Positions 13,251 through 20,799 of a stretch of DNA of 35,221 nt are shown here, piece by piece. The notes below the pieces were generated by a model. It was not told where the DNA came from and made no database searches. It worked only from the letters and a program-made list of their open reading frames with translations. This DNA comes from Methylomagnum ishizawai. Its GTDB lineage: Bacteria > Pseudomonadota > Gammaproteobacteria > Methylococcales > Methylococcaceae. Within the stretch, counting starts at the first letter, position 1. Each line of letters opens with the position of its first letter. Where the stretch lies: positions 1 to 35,221 of the forward strand of contig NZ_AP019788.1 of NCBI RefSeq assembly GCF_019670005.1, given 5' to 3'. A program made the position numbers and the translations under genes.

Positions 13251-15188
13251 ATGTCAACCCAAAAAACAGAGTATAAGAAGTTCACAGCAGAAATCCATAG
13301 CGGGACACTACTTGATGATTTTATGCCTCAAATAATGGACGACCTAGAAAAGAGGTATAAACCAATCAATGACATGAAAATAGATTATTGTGATGTTCTT
13401 TCAAAACATGCGATTAACATAGATAAATTTAATGGTTTTGAAAAAATTTCTGAAGCATTGTCACAATCGGTAGAGGATATAAACAATATTTTTGTCGATA
13501 TCGACGAGCGTATGAAGTACTTTACCATCGTATTTTTTGGCGGTGTAAGCGCAGGTAAAACATCAATGATCTGCGACCTCGCCAATGTTAATCCGCATCA
13601 TCTTTCTGAAATAATCTCTAGTAATCCGAATTTCAATCCCGCACAGGATCGTATTTCTATTGGCCCTAATGTTGCCACAATCAATCTTTATGAAATACTT
13701 ATTGAAAAAAGCTGCATTCGACTTGTAGACGTACCTGGCATTGGTGGCGTAGTTCATGACGACGATTCACTTGCTCCGTTTGTCAACATGGCTGACTGCA
13801 TAATGTTGCTTATTCAAGCAGGTAACGACATTATGAAAAGTGATGAAGATTTTCTGTACGATCATGTTGCCGCATTTTCAAAAAGAGATACTTCTAATGC
13901 CGAATTCAAATCTGAGGAGCGCACAGACAAGCGAGTATTAGTGGCTCTCAACAAATGGAAAATGGCTTACGGAGATCTCCCGCCAGCCAAAGCGGATAAA
14001 ATTTTTGAACAAAAATCCGAATGGATATTGCACGCAAATGGATTAAAGGCAAACGATAAATTTTCTGGAATTGCTGGTTATTTTCATAAACCACCGATTA
14101 TCGCCCGCGCTGAAACGAGTTATAGAGATGATGAAACGGGTGATCCTTTGCCTGCTTGGTTTGGAGAAAACGCAAAAACTGATCTGAGCGAAGTTATAAA
14201 TGCACTACATGAAATCTTAAAGGATGATGGCTCAGATTTCCGATTAAATCGGCCTAGGCAGGTTTTGCAAAAAGAGAGCAATAAACTCATTGGTTATATT
14301 GCTCAAGAAAAAGCGGCAACTTCTTTAGAGGAGTTAGGTAAAGAACTGGAATCTCTCGGTGTAAAATCTACTTTCACAACAAATCAGATTAACGACCAAT
14401 TAATTGAACGCCTTAATCGTTTTGAGCAAACCGTTACTTTCTTTCTTGCTTCCCGCATTAAACCAGCAATTCATTCTTGGCAACCAAAAGTTGGATTTTT
14501 TGATGGATTAACTGGAATATTCAATAAGAAAGGATTACAGGAATCTTTAAAAAAAGAATGGAGTAACGAATTACGTAACTTAATTTCAAGCAGAATTGAT
14601 GTTCAAGAATTTGCAAACTTGATTAAGCAAGAAACCGATGCTTTTAAAAAGCTTGTTGAGACAAGCTACCAAATCAACTTTTTGAGCAACCCAGACTTAC
14701 TAAAAAGGATACCAGGTTTACAACAAAGCTCCTCAGGCTCTAGTTCATCCGAGAAAGAAGGAATTTTTAAAGCAATAGAGAGGGAGCTTGATGAAGCCGT
14801 CAAAAAGATACAGATGGGGATTTTAGATGACATCATCAATCTCGTATCGTGGGATGCAATTTTAGCAATACTAGTTGGCGCAATTCTCTCTCCTGTAGGC
14901 TCGTTTCTCTTGCTCGCATATCGTCGTTGGAAGCGAGGTGAAAGCAAAGGACAAGAGGCGAAAAGAGAAATCGATTATGCGGTAGATAAGATTGCTGCTG
15001 ATGTGAGTTCAGAGATAAAGCAAAAAATCATGCTTCGACTACAAAAAGGAGTAGAAGACATCCATGTAGCAATCAGCAATGTATTAAAGCAAGAAAAAGA
15101 GACTATTAACGAGCCACTTATATTAATGGATCAAATTATTGCTGATATACGTGAGTTTCAGATAAAACTCCAAAGCATCGGTATATGA
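13251..15188 (+). CDS. Dynamin-like GTPase with C-terminal membrane segment, second of the pair
   Basis: A 645-residue partner with GTPase motifs G1 GGVSAGKT (97-104), G3 DVPGIGG (160-166) and G4 NKWK (about 239-242). A long helical region follows, then a hydrophobic segment at about 534-556 (DAILAILVGAILSPVGSFLL) with basic residues behind it, and a terminal amphipathic helix. This matches membrane-acting dynamin-like proteins with a GTPase head, helical stalk and membrane-insertion element. The start follows GGAG by eight bases. Being co-transcribed with a second, different GTPase suggests a hetero-oligomer. A defence role is inferred from family behaviour and location in a cassette array. 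Confidence 0.82.
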   Translation: MSTQKTEYKKFTAEIHSGTLLDDFMPQIMDDLEKRYKPINDMKIDYCDVLSKHAINIDKFNGFEKISEALSQSVEDINNIFVDIDERMKYFTIVFFGGVSAGKTSMICDLANVNPHHLSEIISSNPNFNPAQDRISIGPNVATINLYEILIEKSCIRLVDVPGIGGVVHDDDSLAPFVNMADCIMLLIQAGNDIMKSDEDFLYDHVAAFSKRDTSNAEFKSEERTDKRVLVALNKWKMAYGDLPPAKADKIFEQKSEWILHANGLKANDKFSGIAGYFHKPPIIARAETSYRDDETGDPLPAWFGENAKTDLSEVINALHEILKDDGSDFRLNRPRQVLQKESNKLIGYIAQEKAATSLEELGKELESLGVKSTFTTNQINDQLIERLNRFEQTVTFFLASRIKPAIHSWQPKVGFFDGLTGIFNKKGLQESLKKEWSNELRNLISSRIDVQEFANLIKQETDAFKKLVETSYQINFLSNPDLLKRIPGLQQSSSGSSSSEKEGIFKAIERELDEAVKKIQMGILDDIINLVSWDAILAILVGAILSPVGSFLLLAYRRWKRGESKGQEAKREIDYAVDKIAADVSSEIKQKIMLRLQKGVEDIHVAISNVLKQEKETINEPLILMDQIIADIREFQIKLQSIGI

Positions 15189-15218
15189 CCACCTTTTTCT
15201 AATTAGTGAAAAACACCA

Positions 15219-15286
15219 GCCTAATATGGCGCTCAAGCCGACCGCTTCCGCTACGCTCCAGCGGTCGGCTTAGCTCTACGTTATCT
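15219..15286 (+). repeat. attC site of cassette 1
   Basis: Begins CCTAAT and ends CGTTATCT. The arms AAGCCGACCGCT (15235-15246) and AGCGGTCGGCTT (15260-15271) pair perfectly, and weaker pairing continues outward through GCGCTC/GAGC-like positions to the cores. The inner sequence is typical of integron attC sites (CTCAAGCCGACCGC / GCGGTCGGCTTAGCTC). Confidence 0.75.
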
Positions 15287-15451
15287 GCCAAAATCCCTGT
15301 GCCAAAGCTCAGGTATTTTGGCACAAGTCCGCTCCCCGAAAAGTTGACGGTAATACTCAGTTGAACGGGCGGGTTCACGAGGCGGGAAATTGTGCTTCCG
15401 CCCTGCCGCTTTTGGCATAAGGGACCGTTATCCGCAAAAGTGGGCAATGAT
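15287..15451 (+). pseudogene. Decayed cassette remnant A
   Basis: Immediately after the attC core the frame reads AKIPVPKLRYFGTSPLPEK then LTVILS and a stop, with no start codon; a shifted frame continues NGRV. The same order of residues (DKIPGSEIKIFDARGALG, AIVLSNSGRV) appears after the attC at 16812-16907, so both are relatives of one protein. This copy is frame-disrupted and very short. A dyad TGCCAAAAT/ATTTTGGCA lies in the first 40 bases. Confidence 0.45.
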
Positions 15452-15509
15452 GCATAACACCCGGTTTCCAAGAATAGGCGTCAAGAATGACGTATATTCC
15501 ACGTTAGGC
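15452..15509 (+). repeat. attC-like site of remnant cassette A
   Basis: 58 bp from GCATAAC (15452-15458) to GTTAGGC (15503-15509), the length of short attC sites, with an inner stem AATAGGCGTC / GACGTATATT. The two arms are unequal in length, which weakens the case. Confidence 0.5.
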
Positions 15510-15526
15510 TCTTACAGGAGAAAATC

Positions 15527-15883
15527 ATGTCAATTGATAAAGTAATAGAAATTCTTGATAAACACAGCGAAGTAATGGAGTCATATGTCTTGTTGAGAGA
15601 AATAAAGTTATTTCTCAATGTTGACCACGAGCATTTTCATCCTGAAATTAGAATAAAAATTTACGAAAGCTCTGCTCTTCGTGTTCCTTACCATTTTAGC
15701 GTGAGCCATCATGTTAAAACGCCTACACAAGCAGGACCATATATGCCATCAAAAACATGGGCAGAATCAGAAGAAGAGGCTATCCGCCAAGCAATATCTA
15801 CAACAACAAGTTATATTAAATCGGCAATTGCCGCAGGGCATGAACCATCAGAGTCTTGGTTGATACCTGATGAGGATTTTTAA
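15527..15883 (+). CDS. Cassette-borne protein of unknown function, 118 aa
   Basis: Starts seven bases after a good AGGAG site and 17 bp after the recombination core, the usual position of a cassette gene. The product is soluble and mixed alpha/beta: a helical N-terminus (DKVIEILDKHSEVMESYVLL), strands around IRIKIYESSALRVPYHFSVS, then a helix with acidic start (ESEEEAIRQAISTTTSYI) and an acidic end IPDEDF. I do not recognise a family. It fills one cassette alone, bounded by attC-like sites. Confidence 0.7.
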   Translation: MSIDKVIEILDKHSEVMESYVLLREIKLFLNVDHEHFHPEIRIKIYESSALRVPYHFSVSHHVKTPTQAGPYMPSKTWAESEEEAIRQAISTTTSYIKSAIAAGHEPSESWLIPDEDF

Positions 15884-15953
15884 GTTTTTGCCAGCTTGGA
15901 CTCGAAAAGGTTTTTTGAATAGTTGAGCCGAAAACTCCTGCTCTCCGTAGTAG

Positions 15954-16044
15954 GCCTAACAAATCATTCAAGTGGGACGTGGATTCAAGGGCATTTCTCC
16001 GAACCTGCTTCGGAGCGCCGCGCCCCTTAATTCAATCGTTAGGC
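15954..16044 (+). repeat. attC site of the 118-aa cassette
   Basis: The clearest attC here: GCCTAAC (15954-15960) and GTTAGGC (16038-16044) are exact inverse cores. Inside them ATTCAAGTGGGAC and GCGCCCCTTAATTCAAT pair imperfectly with an unpaired base, and a CCGAACCTGCTTCGG hairpin forms the apex. Length 91 bp. Confidence 0.87.
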
Positions 16045-16080
16045 TTGCAAATCCCATCAACATTTTTGCTATCTACAAAA

Positions 16081-16758
16081 ATGATTAACGAAACTGATGC
16101 TACCTGGGGTGTGTTTATCTCTTATAGCCGCATGGATCGAAATATTGTTGCGCCAATAACTGACCTTATGCGCATAACAGGGGCCAAAGTGTTTCGAGAT
16201 GAGGACTCTATACTACCAGGTAAGAAATGGAAAATAATAATCACTGAATCATTGAACTCAGCAAGAACAGTAGTAGTTTTTTGGTGTGGGCATTCAGCCC
16301 AATCAGATGCCGTAAAGTTTGAATATAAAACAGCCATTGAGCTTAACAAGGACGTAGTTCCAATATTATTGGATGAAACAGTGCTTTCTGATGAACTACG
16401 AGAATATCAGTGGATTGATTTTAGGTCTTTTACTACTTTAAGAGAAAATCATTGCAATGTCTTGTCTATTGGTGATGCTGCCTCAGCAGTAGGTGCAGGT
16501 GCAGTTGCCGGACTATCCGCAGGGACCGCAGCAGGAATCGGAATCGCTGCCGGTGCTGCTGTAGTAATTGCAGCAGCACCGGTGGTATTACCAATTGCGC
16601 TAATAGGTGGTTTGGTTGGTGCTGGAATAGCTTTATTGAAAAAAGATAGCAATAAACAAGCACCCCTTGAGCCTAGCATTACTTATCCTAAGTTAACAAA
16701 AGATGAAGAAGATAAAATTATCGCGGTGCTTACAAAAAGGATTTTAAGTTTCGCGTGA
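16081..16758 (+). CDS. TIR-domain protein with glycine-zipper membrane segment
   Basis: Product of 225 residues from ATG 16081 (the frame further upstream is attC). Residues 8-130 form a TIR domain: WGVFISYSRMDR opening, box VFRDEDSILPGKKW, and E81 in VKFEYKTAIELNKDVVPILL, at the position of the catalytic glutamate of NAD-cleaving TIR domains. Residues about 145-195 are a Gly/Ala-rich hydrophobic stretch with small-residue spacing (GAGAVAGLSAGTAAGIGIAA) and a Lys-rich end, resembling a glycine-zipper membrane segment. TIR proteins of bacteria act in anti-phage abortive infection by NAD depletion or signalling. A membrane-attached TIR alone in a cassette could sense or act at the envelope. Cassette boundaries lie on both sides. 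Confidence 0.85.
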   Translation: MINETDATWGVFISYSRMDRNIVAPITDLMRITGAKVFRDEDSILPGKKWKIIITESLNSARTVVVFWCGHSAQSDAVKFEYKTAIELNKDVVPILLDETVLSDELREYQWIDFRSFTTLRENHCNVLSIGDAASAVGAGAVAGLSAGTAAGIGIAAGAAVVIAAAPVVLPIALIGGLVGAGIALLKKDSNKQAPLEPSITYPKLTKDEEDKIIAVLTKRILSFA

Positions 16759-16811
16759 AAGCTCGCATAAGTTGAACTGAGAAACACCCCTAATATTTAC
16801 GACCAACAAGC

Positions 16812-16907
16812 TGGTAACGAACCGTTCCAGCGCACCCGCACCACGAAGTGGCTTCGTGTTTTCTAGTTCCGTGGGGTGGCGCGGGGCGCTGATCGTGGGC
16901 GTTAGCT
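16812..16907 (+). repeat. attC-like site of the TIR cassette
   Basis: Core GTTAGCT at 16901-16907 faces GGTAAC at 16814-16818; inner arms pair as CCAGCGCACCCGC with GCGGGGCGCTGATCG. A CCACGAAGTGGCTTCGTG apex hairpin is present. About 96 bp. Confidence 0.62.
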
Positions 16908-17207
16908 GACAAAATACCTGGGTCAGAAATCAAGATTTTTGACGCAAGAGGGGCGTTGGGCAGTGGAAGATATGCTATCGTCCTGTCCAACTCTGGGAGA
17001 GTGGGAACAGTCTGGAAGCCGATCCGAGTTTGGCGCACACTTTCGACGATCGGACAGAATGGTTTTTCTTGCAATCCATTCGTTGAACACTTGCCCATTC
17101 CATGGGAAGATTCGACTCGCCTAGATTCCCGCCATTATAAGAAATATACTTGGTTTCTACATCTATCTAACGTTATATCTTGTAGACCTCGTCACTTACC
17201 ATTTTAA
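16908..17207 (+). pseudogene. Decayed cassette remnant B
   Basis: An open frame without a usable start begins at the attC core: DKIPGSEIKIFDARGALG, AIVLSNSGRVGTVWKPIRVW, FVEHLPIPWEDSTRLDS, and ends at 17207. The sequence is protein-like, with many aromatic residues, and is related to remnant A at 15287. A TTG at 16956 is the only possible initiator. Probably a gene whose 5' part was lost by recombination; function unknown. Confidence 0.4.
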
Positions 17208-17229
17208 AAGTTAAAAAAATAACAAATTT

Positions 17230-17433
17230 ATGGGATCACAAAAAGCCTGGATAGATAATTTAGATAATCCAATTGTATTAATTGGATTTATTGTTTTTAT
17301 ATTATCTGGAGTAATTGTATCAAAGATAAAAAACAGTAAACAGCAAACAAAAGGGTATAATAGCCCAATAATTAATAGTAATGGAAGTGTAAACTATTCA
17401 ATAGATAAATCAAAAAACAACAAAAATTTATGA
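17230..17433 (+). CDS. Small single-pass membrane protein with NSPII motif, 67 aa
   Basis: Residues 13-32 (NPIVLIGFIVFILSGVIVSK) form one transmembrane segment, followed by a polar tail KGYNSPIINSNGSVNYSIDK. The GYNSPII motif is repeated as GHNSPII in the first residues of the NB-ARC protein that follows, whose start overlaps this stop as ATGA. A small membrane protein coupled to a STAND ATPase and carrying the same motif suggests physical association, for instance membrane anchoring or a shared beta-structure. It is very AT-rich and has no clear ribosome site. I know no named family for it. Confidence 0.65.
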   Translation: MGSQKAWIDNLDNPIVLIGFIVFILSGVIVSKIKNSKQQTKGYNSPIINSNGSVNYSIDKSKNNKNL

Positions 17434-18716
17434 GCTTAGATAAAAAGACAGATGGACATAATAGCCCTATTATTGATGCAAAAAATGTTAGTATTAAACA
17501 AGGCATATCTCCTGACCTAGTAGACAAGTGGATGCTATTTGGTGAGGAAAAATATCAAGAATTATTAAAAAAATATAAAGAGCTAGAGAACAAGCTAGCG
17601 GATAAAACAGGTGATAACGCTGAAAATGCCAAATTAAAATTGATAAGTGGTGATTTATATGGTGCGGAACAGTTACTTAAAATTTTCAACGTCCCAATTC
17701 CGCGTAATTTATTTTTTACAGGGCGCAGTGATATTTTAGAAAAGCTACGTGAAGCTTTACAAAATGAAAATAAAATTGCGATAACACCATCAAAAAGAGC
17801 TACCGCATTAAGTGGTTTAGGTGGTGTTGGTAAAACTCAAACCGTCGCTGAGTATGCGTATCGCTACAAAGATGAATACTCTGCGGTGCTATGGGTTTTA
17901 GCCGATGGCAAAGATTTATTACTCAATAGTTTCGCGCAGCTTTCTGGATTGTTAGGTTTTAAAGGAGAAAAGCAAAATGACCAAATTCTTGCTGTGCAAT
18001 CTTGGCTACGCAATAATAACGGTTGGCTATTAATTTTTGATAATGCCGAAACGTTGGACTTGCTGACCGCAGCAAAAGAGCTATTACCGACCAGTGCGGA
18101 AGGTCATGTTCTATTCACCACTCGTGCCCAAGCTACGGGTGGTTTAGCTTCAGTCATAGTGGATTGTTTTGATAATGACACAGGCGCAGTATTTTTATTG
18201 CGGCGATCAAAATGGGTAGCAATTGATTTAACGACATTGGAAAAAGTACGTCCTAGTGTGTCAGATAAGGATTGGCAAGTGGCAACGGAGTTAGTGTATG
18301 AATTAGGCGGTTTGGCATTGGCGATAGACCACGCAGGTGCGTATATTGAGCAAACAGAATGTGGTTTGGATGGTTATTTAAGGCGTTATCGTAATAATTC
18401 CGCCATGATGTTGAAAGATTGTGATTATGTGCAACGCGGAAACGATTATCCAAATTCAGTTTATAGAACTTTCTTATTGGCACTTGAAAAAGTTAAAAAG
18501 CGCAGTTTGTTGGCTAACGAAATCTTGCTAGATAGTGCATTATTTCATCCAGATGGCATATCAGAGAAATTATATACTGATTATAATTTTACAGAGCTAG
18601 ATAAAGCATTAGCTACACTAAAAGATTATTCGCTGATTCAGCGTGTTCCTGAAAAGCACTTGTTTACGGTACATCGATTAGTGCAAGTTGTAATTCGGGA
18701 TGTATGTGATGGATAG
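17430..18716 (+). CDS. NB-ARC (STAND) ATPase, sensor core
   Basis: 428 residues. The N-terminus has KTDGHNSPIIDAKNVSIKQG, the motif shared with the upstream small protein, then a short coiled coil (about 40-60). The NB-ARC domain follows: Walker A GLGGVGKT (129-136), Walker B LLIFDNAE (200-207) and a sensor-like LFTTRAQA. The end VHRLVQVVIRD is the winged-helix terminus that in many bacterial STAND proteins leads straight into TPR repeats; here a stop comes two codons later and the TPR part continues in another frame. STAND NTPases act as ligand-triggered oligomerising switches, often in phage defence. No effector domain is fused to it. Confidence 0.85.
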   Translation: MSLDKKTDGHNSPIIDAKNVSIKQGISPDLVDKWMLFGEEKYQELLKKYKELENKLADKTGDNAENAKLKLISGDLYGAEQLLKIFNVPIPRNLFFTGRSDILEKLREALQNENKIAITPSKRATALSGLGGVGKTQTVAEYAYRYKDEYSAVLWVLADGKDLLLNSFAQLSGLLGFKGEKQNDQILAVQSWLRNNNGWLLIFDNAETLDLLTAAKELLPTSAEGHVLFTTRAQATGGLASVIVDCFDNDTGAVFLLRRSKWVAIDLTTLEKVRPSVSDKDWQVATELVYELGGLALAIDHAGAYIEQTECGLDGYLRRYRNNSAMMLKDCDYVQRGNDYPNSVYRTFLLALEKVKKRSLLANEILLDSALFHPDGISEKLYTDYNFTELDKALATLKDYSLIQRVPEKHLFTVHRLVQVVIRDVCDG

Positions 18717-19851
18717 GGAAACGACATGGCGGGAACGAGCTGAAAAATTAGTTAACCGAGTAAATCTAGCCTTTCCAAATCCTGAATTTGAGAACTGGGA
18801 TTTATGTGAAGAATTACTATTAAGTGCGACTAGTATTTGTGAGCAAATCCAGCATTTTTCTATTAATATAGAAATTGCATCAAAATTACTACATAGGGTG
18901 GCTTTTTACCTTACCGAGAAGGGTGAATACATAAAGAGCGAGTCACTATACTTAGAAAGTATAGACATAAAAGAAAAACAGCACTATTATACAGATATTT
19001 CAGTATCAATAAGCAATTTAGCAGGACTTTACCTTGCTAAAGGAAAATATAATTTAGTTGAACCTTTGTTTCAAAGAAGCATAATGCTTGATGAAAAATA
19101 TTTAGGAGAAAATCATTATTATACTACTCCAAGTCTACTCGGGTTGGCTGAACTTTATCGCACTCAAGGCAAATACGAAAAAGCTATGCTCCTCTTACAA
19201 AAGAGCCTAGCAATTATTGAAAACTCATTAGGTCAAAATCACCCACAATTTGCTCAATGTTTAAACAATCAGGCAGGAATTTACCATGATCAAGGTAAGT
19301 ACTCACAAGCTGAAGAATTGTATAAACAAAGCATTAAAATACGAGAAAAAATTTTTAAAGAAAATCACCCTAAAATTGCAGAAACATTATACAACTTAGG
19401 GGTTCTATATCGAGAAAAAAATAAATTTAAACAAGCTGAATATTTATTAGAAAGAAGCTTTGTAATTCTTGAAAACTCATTAGGAAAAACTCATCCACGG
19501 ATTGGAGGGCTTTTATATAATTTAGCTGAACTTTATGATGTACAAGGCAAATATGAGCAAGCCGAAAGTTCATATCAAAAAAGTTTGTCAATTCTTGAGA
19601 AAGCTTTAGGTAAAGACCATATTGAGGTTGCTGTTTGCTTGCATGGCTTAGCAATATTTTTCCAAATGCAAAAGGAGCATGAACAAGCCTTACCATTATA
19701 TCAAAGAAGCCTGTCAATATTAGAGTCAACATTAGGAGAAAATCATAAAAACACAAAACGAGTTAGACTAAATTATAAATTCTTTTTAATAATAAGAAAT
19801 ACTAAAAATATAACAAACCAAGCGATCAGACTGGTTAAGTCTTTTCTGTAA
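18709..19851 (+). CDS. TPR-repeat protein, probably the sensing half of a split NB-ARC-TPR protein
   Basis: About 380 residues from ATG 18709 (ATG 18700 is in the same frame). It opens with MDRETTWRERAEKLVNRVNL then AFPNPEFENW, the linker normally found directly after the winged helix in fused NB-ARC-TPR proteins, and continues with about seven kinesin-light-chain-like TPRs of 42 residues (pattern LAELYRTQGKYEKAMLLLQK, ENHP). It overlaps the NB-ARC gene by eight bases (ATGGATAG). The split could be a natural coupled pair, a recent frameshift or a sequencing error; no slippery sequence is seen. The TPR array would recognise the trigger. Confidence 0.8.
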   Translation: MDRETTWRERAEKLVNRVNLAFPNPEFENWDLCEELLLSATSICEQIQHFSINIEIASKLLHRVAFYLTEKGEYIKSESLYLESIDIKEKQHYYTDISVSISNLAGLYLAKGKYNLVEPLFQRSIMLDEKYLGENHYYTTPSLLGLAELYRTQGKYEKAMLLLQKSLAIIENSLGQNHPQFAQCLNNQAGIYHDQGKYSQAEELYKQSIKIREKIFKENHPKIAETLYNLGVLYREKNKFKQAEYLLERSFVILENSLGKTHPRIGGLLYNLAELYDVQGKYEQAESSYQKSLSILEKALGKDHIEVAVCLHGLAIFFQMQKEHEQALPLYQRSLSILESTLGENHKNTKRVRLNYKFFLIIRNTKNITNQAIRLVKSFL

Positions 19852-19961
19852 AAAAATATCTATTTACTAACAAGCTACTTTTAGAAAAATCCATCCACGT
19901 TGTCAAATCTACAAAGTATACAGCGTTTTGTAATTGAAAAAATTTATTTTTTAAACTGAAC

Positions 19962-20134
19962 AACCACCAGCTAAAAGCTGGTGGGTTCGCGCCGGGCACA
20001 GAGGACTAAAAGTCCACCCACACGCGCCCGGCGCCAAATGCGGGAGAAAGACACGCGAGCGTTCCCGGACACTCTAGGCGATCCCTGTCCCCCAAGACGC
20101 GAGGCTGAAAGCTGACCGGCTAAAGCCGGTGGTT
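19962..20134. mobile_element. Palindrome-ended miniature element (IS200/IS605-like ends)
   Basis: AACCACCAGCT (19962-19972) and AGCCGGTGGTT (20124-20134) are near-perfect inverted ends. Each end also lies in its own hairpin: CCACCAGCT/AGCTGGTGG around 19973 and ACCGGCT/AGCCGGT around 20122. A third hairpin GCGCCGGGC/GCCCGGCGC (19989-20034) encloses GGACT/AGTCC. All three have short TAAA loops, as in the subterminal palindromes of IS200/IS605-type elements and their miniature derivatives. There is no tnpA or tnpB. Confidence 0.5.
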
Positions 20135-20194
20135 TTAACCCCGAGCATGGAAATAAATCAAGGCCAAAACTGGGAATGGAGCGGCGAGCCATCC

Positions 20195-20425
20195 TCAGAA
20201 GTCGCTGTTCGGCGTAAGCCCGCCGGTTTCATAGTCCTTGAAGGCGAAATTCTTAGACTTGACGAATTTTTGGGATTCCCGGTCGAAAAGGGCGTATCCG
20301 ATGGCTTTGCGTTTGGCCTCGAAAATGGCCTCGTTCGCCTCGGCCTCGGTGTCGTATTCCTTCGACCACCTGGCTTCCTTTTCCCTTTCTTCCCTCCTGA
20401 CGAATATAACTACGAACTTTTTCAT
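20195..20425 (-). CDS. Small conserved protein, 76 aa (FDRES family)
   Basis: Paralogue of the 70-aa protein at 10562-10774: strand FVVIFVRREE, helix starting DTEAEANEAIFEAKRKA, strand IGYALFDRES and VKSKNFAF. Highly charged and soluble, with no recognised domain. It follows a related gene at 20443-20676 on the same strand, so two family members stand in tandem here. Confidence 0.65.
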   Translation of the reverse strand: MKKFVVIFVRREEREKEARWSKEYDTEAEANEAIFEAKRKAIGYALFDRESQKFVKSKNFAFKDYETGGLTPNSDF

Positions 20426-20442
20426 AGCCGTATGTTGAATGG

Positions 20443-20676
20443 TTATTGCCGTGCGCCAGCCGTCGGCCTGGCCGCGATTTCCGAAGCAAAGCTTGCTGGC
20501 CCGACGAGGTTATGGAAATCCCGGTCGAGGATGGCGCAATCCGTCGCCCCGCCATTCTCAAAACTGTCGCGGATGTCGGGCCAGGCTTCGGCCCAAGTGG
20601 GATATTCAGCCGAGACCACGGTTTTCCTTTCCCCATCCTCCTTGATGAACACCACAAGAAACCTTCTTCTTCTCAT
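20443..20676 (-). CDS. Small conserved protein, 77 aa (distant FDRES family)
   Basis: I start at ATG 20676 (MRRRRFLVVFIKEDGERKTV), because the upstream extension is AT-rich and not protein-like. The layout matches its neighbours: a hydrophobic strand, a helical DIRDSFENGGATD segment and ILDRDFHNLVGPASF in place of FDRES. No ribosome site is obvious; a TATTATA element lies about 15 bases upstream. Function unknown. Confidence 0.6.
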   Translation of the reverse strand: MRRRRFLVVFIKEDGERKTVVSAEYPTWAEAWPDIRDSFENGGATDCAILDRDFHNLVGPASFASEIAARPTAGARQ

Positions 20677-20799
20677 ATGTCTGGTATAATAGTTATATCG
20701 TTTCGAGTATTGCACGGGCAGGATGAAATTTTCATCAAATATTTCTAAAATATATATCAAATCCGCCAGCGTGTGGCGTTTCGGTATGAATAATCACCT

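Noticed and set aside
15199-15471. Minus-strand 90-codon frame over the first attC
   Set aside because: It crosses the attC hairpin and the sense-strand remnant; composition is not protein-like.
17140-17190. Possible further attC before the small membrane protein (CTAACGTTATATC)
   Set aside because: The core resembles GTTATCT, but no matching left arm or inner stem is visible, so the NB-ARC block cannot be assigned to a cassette.
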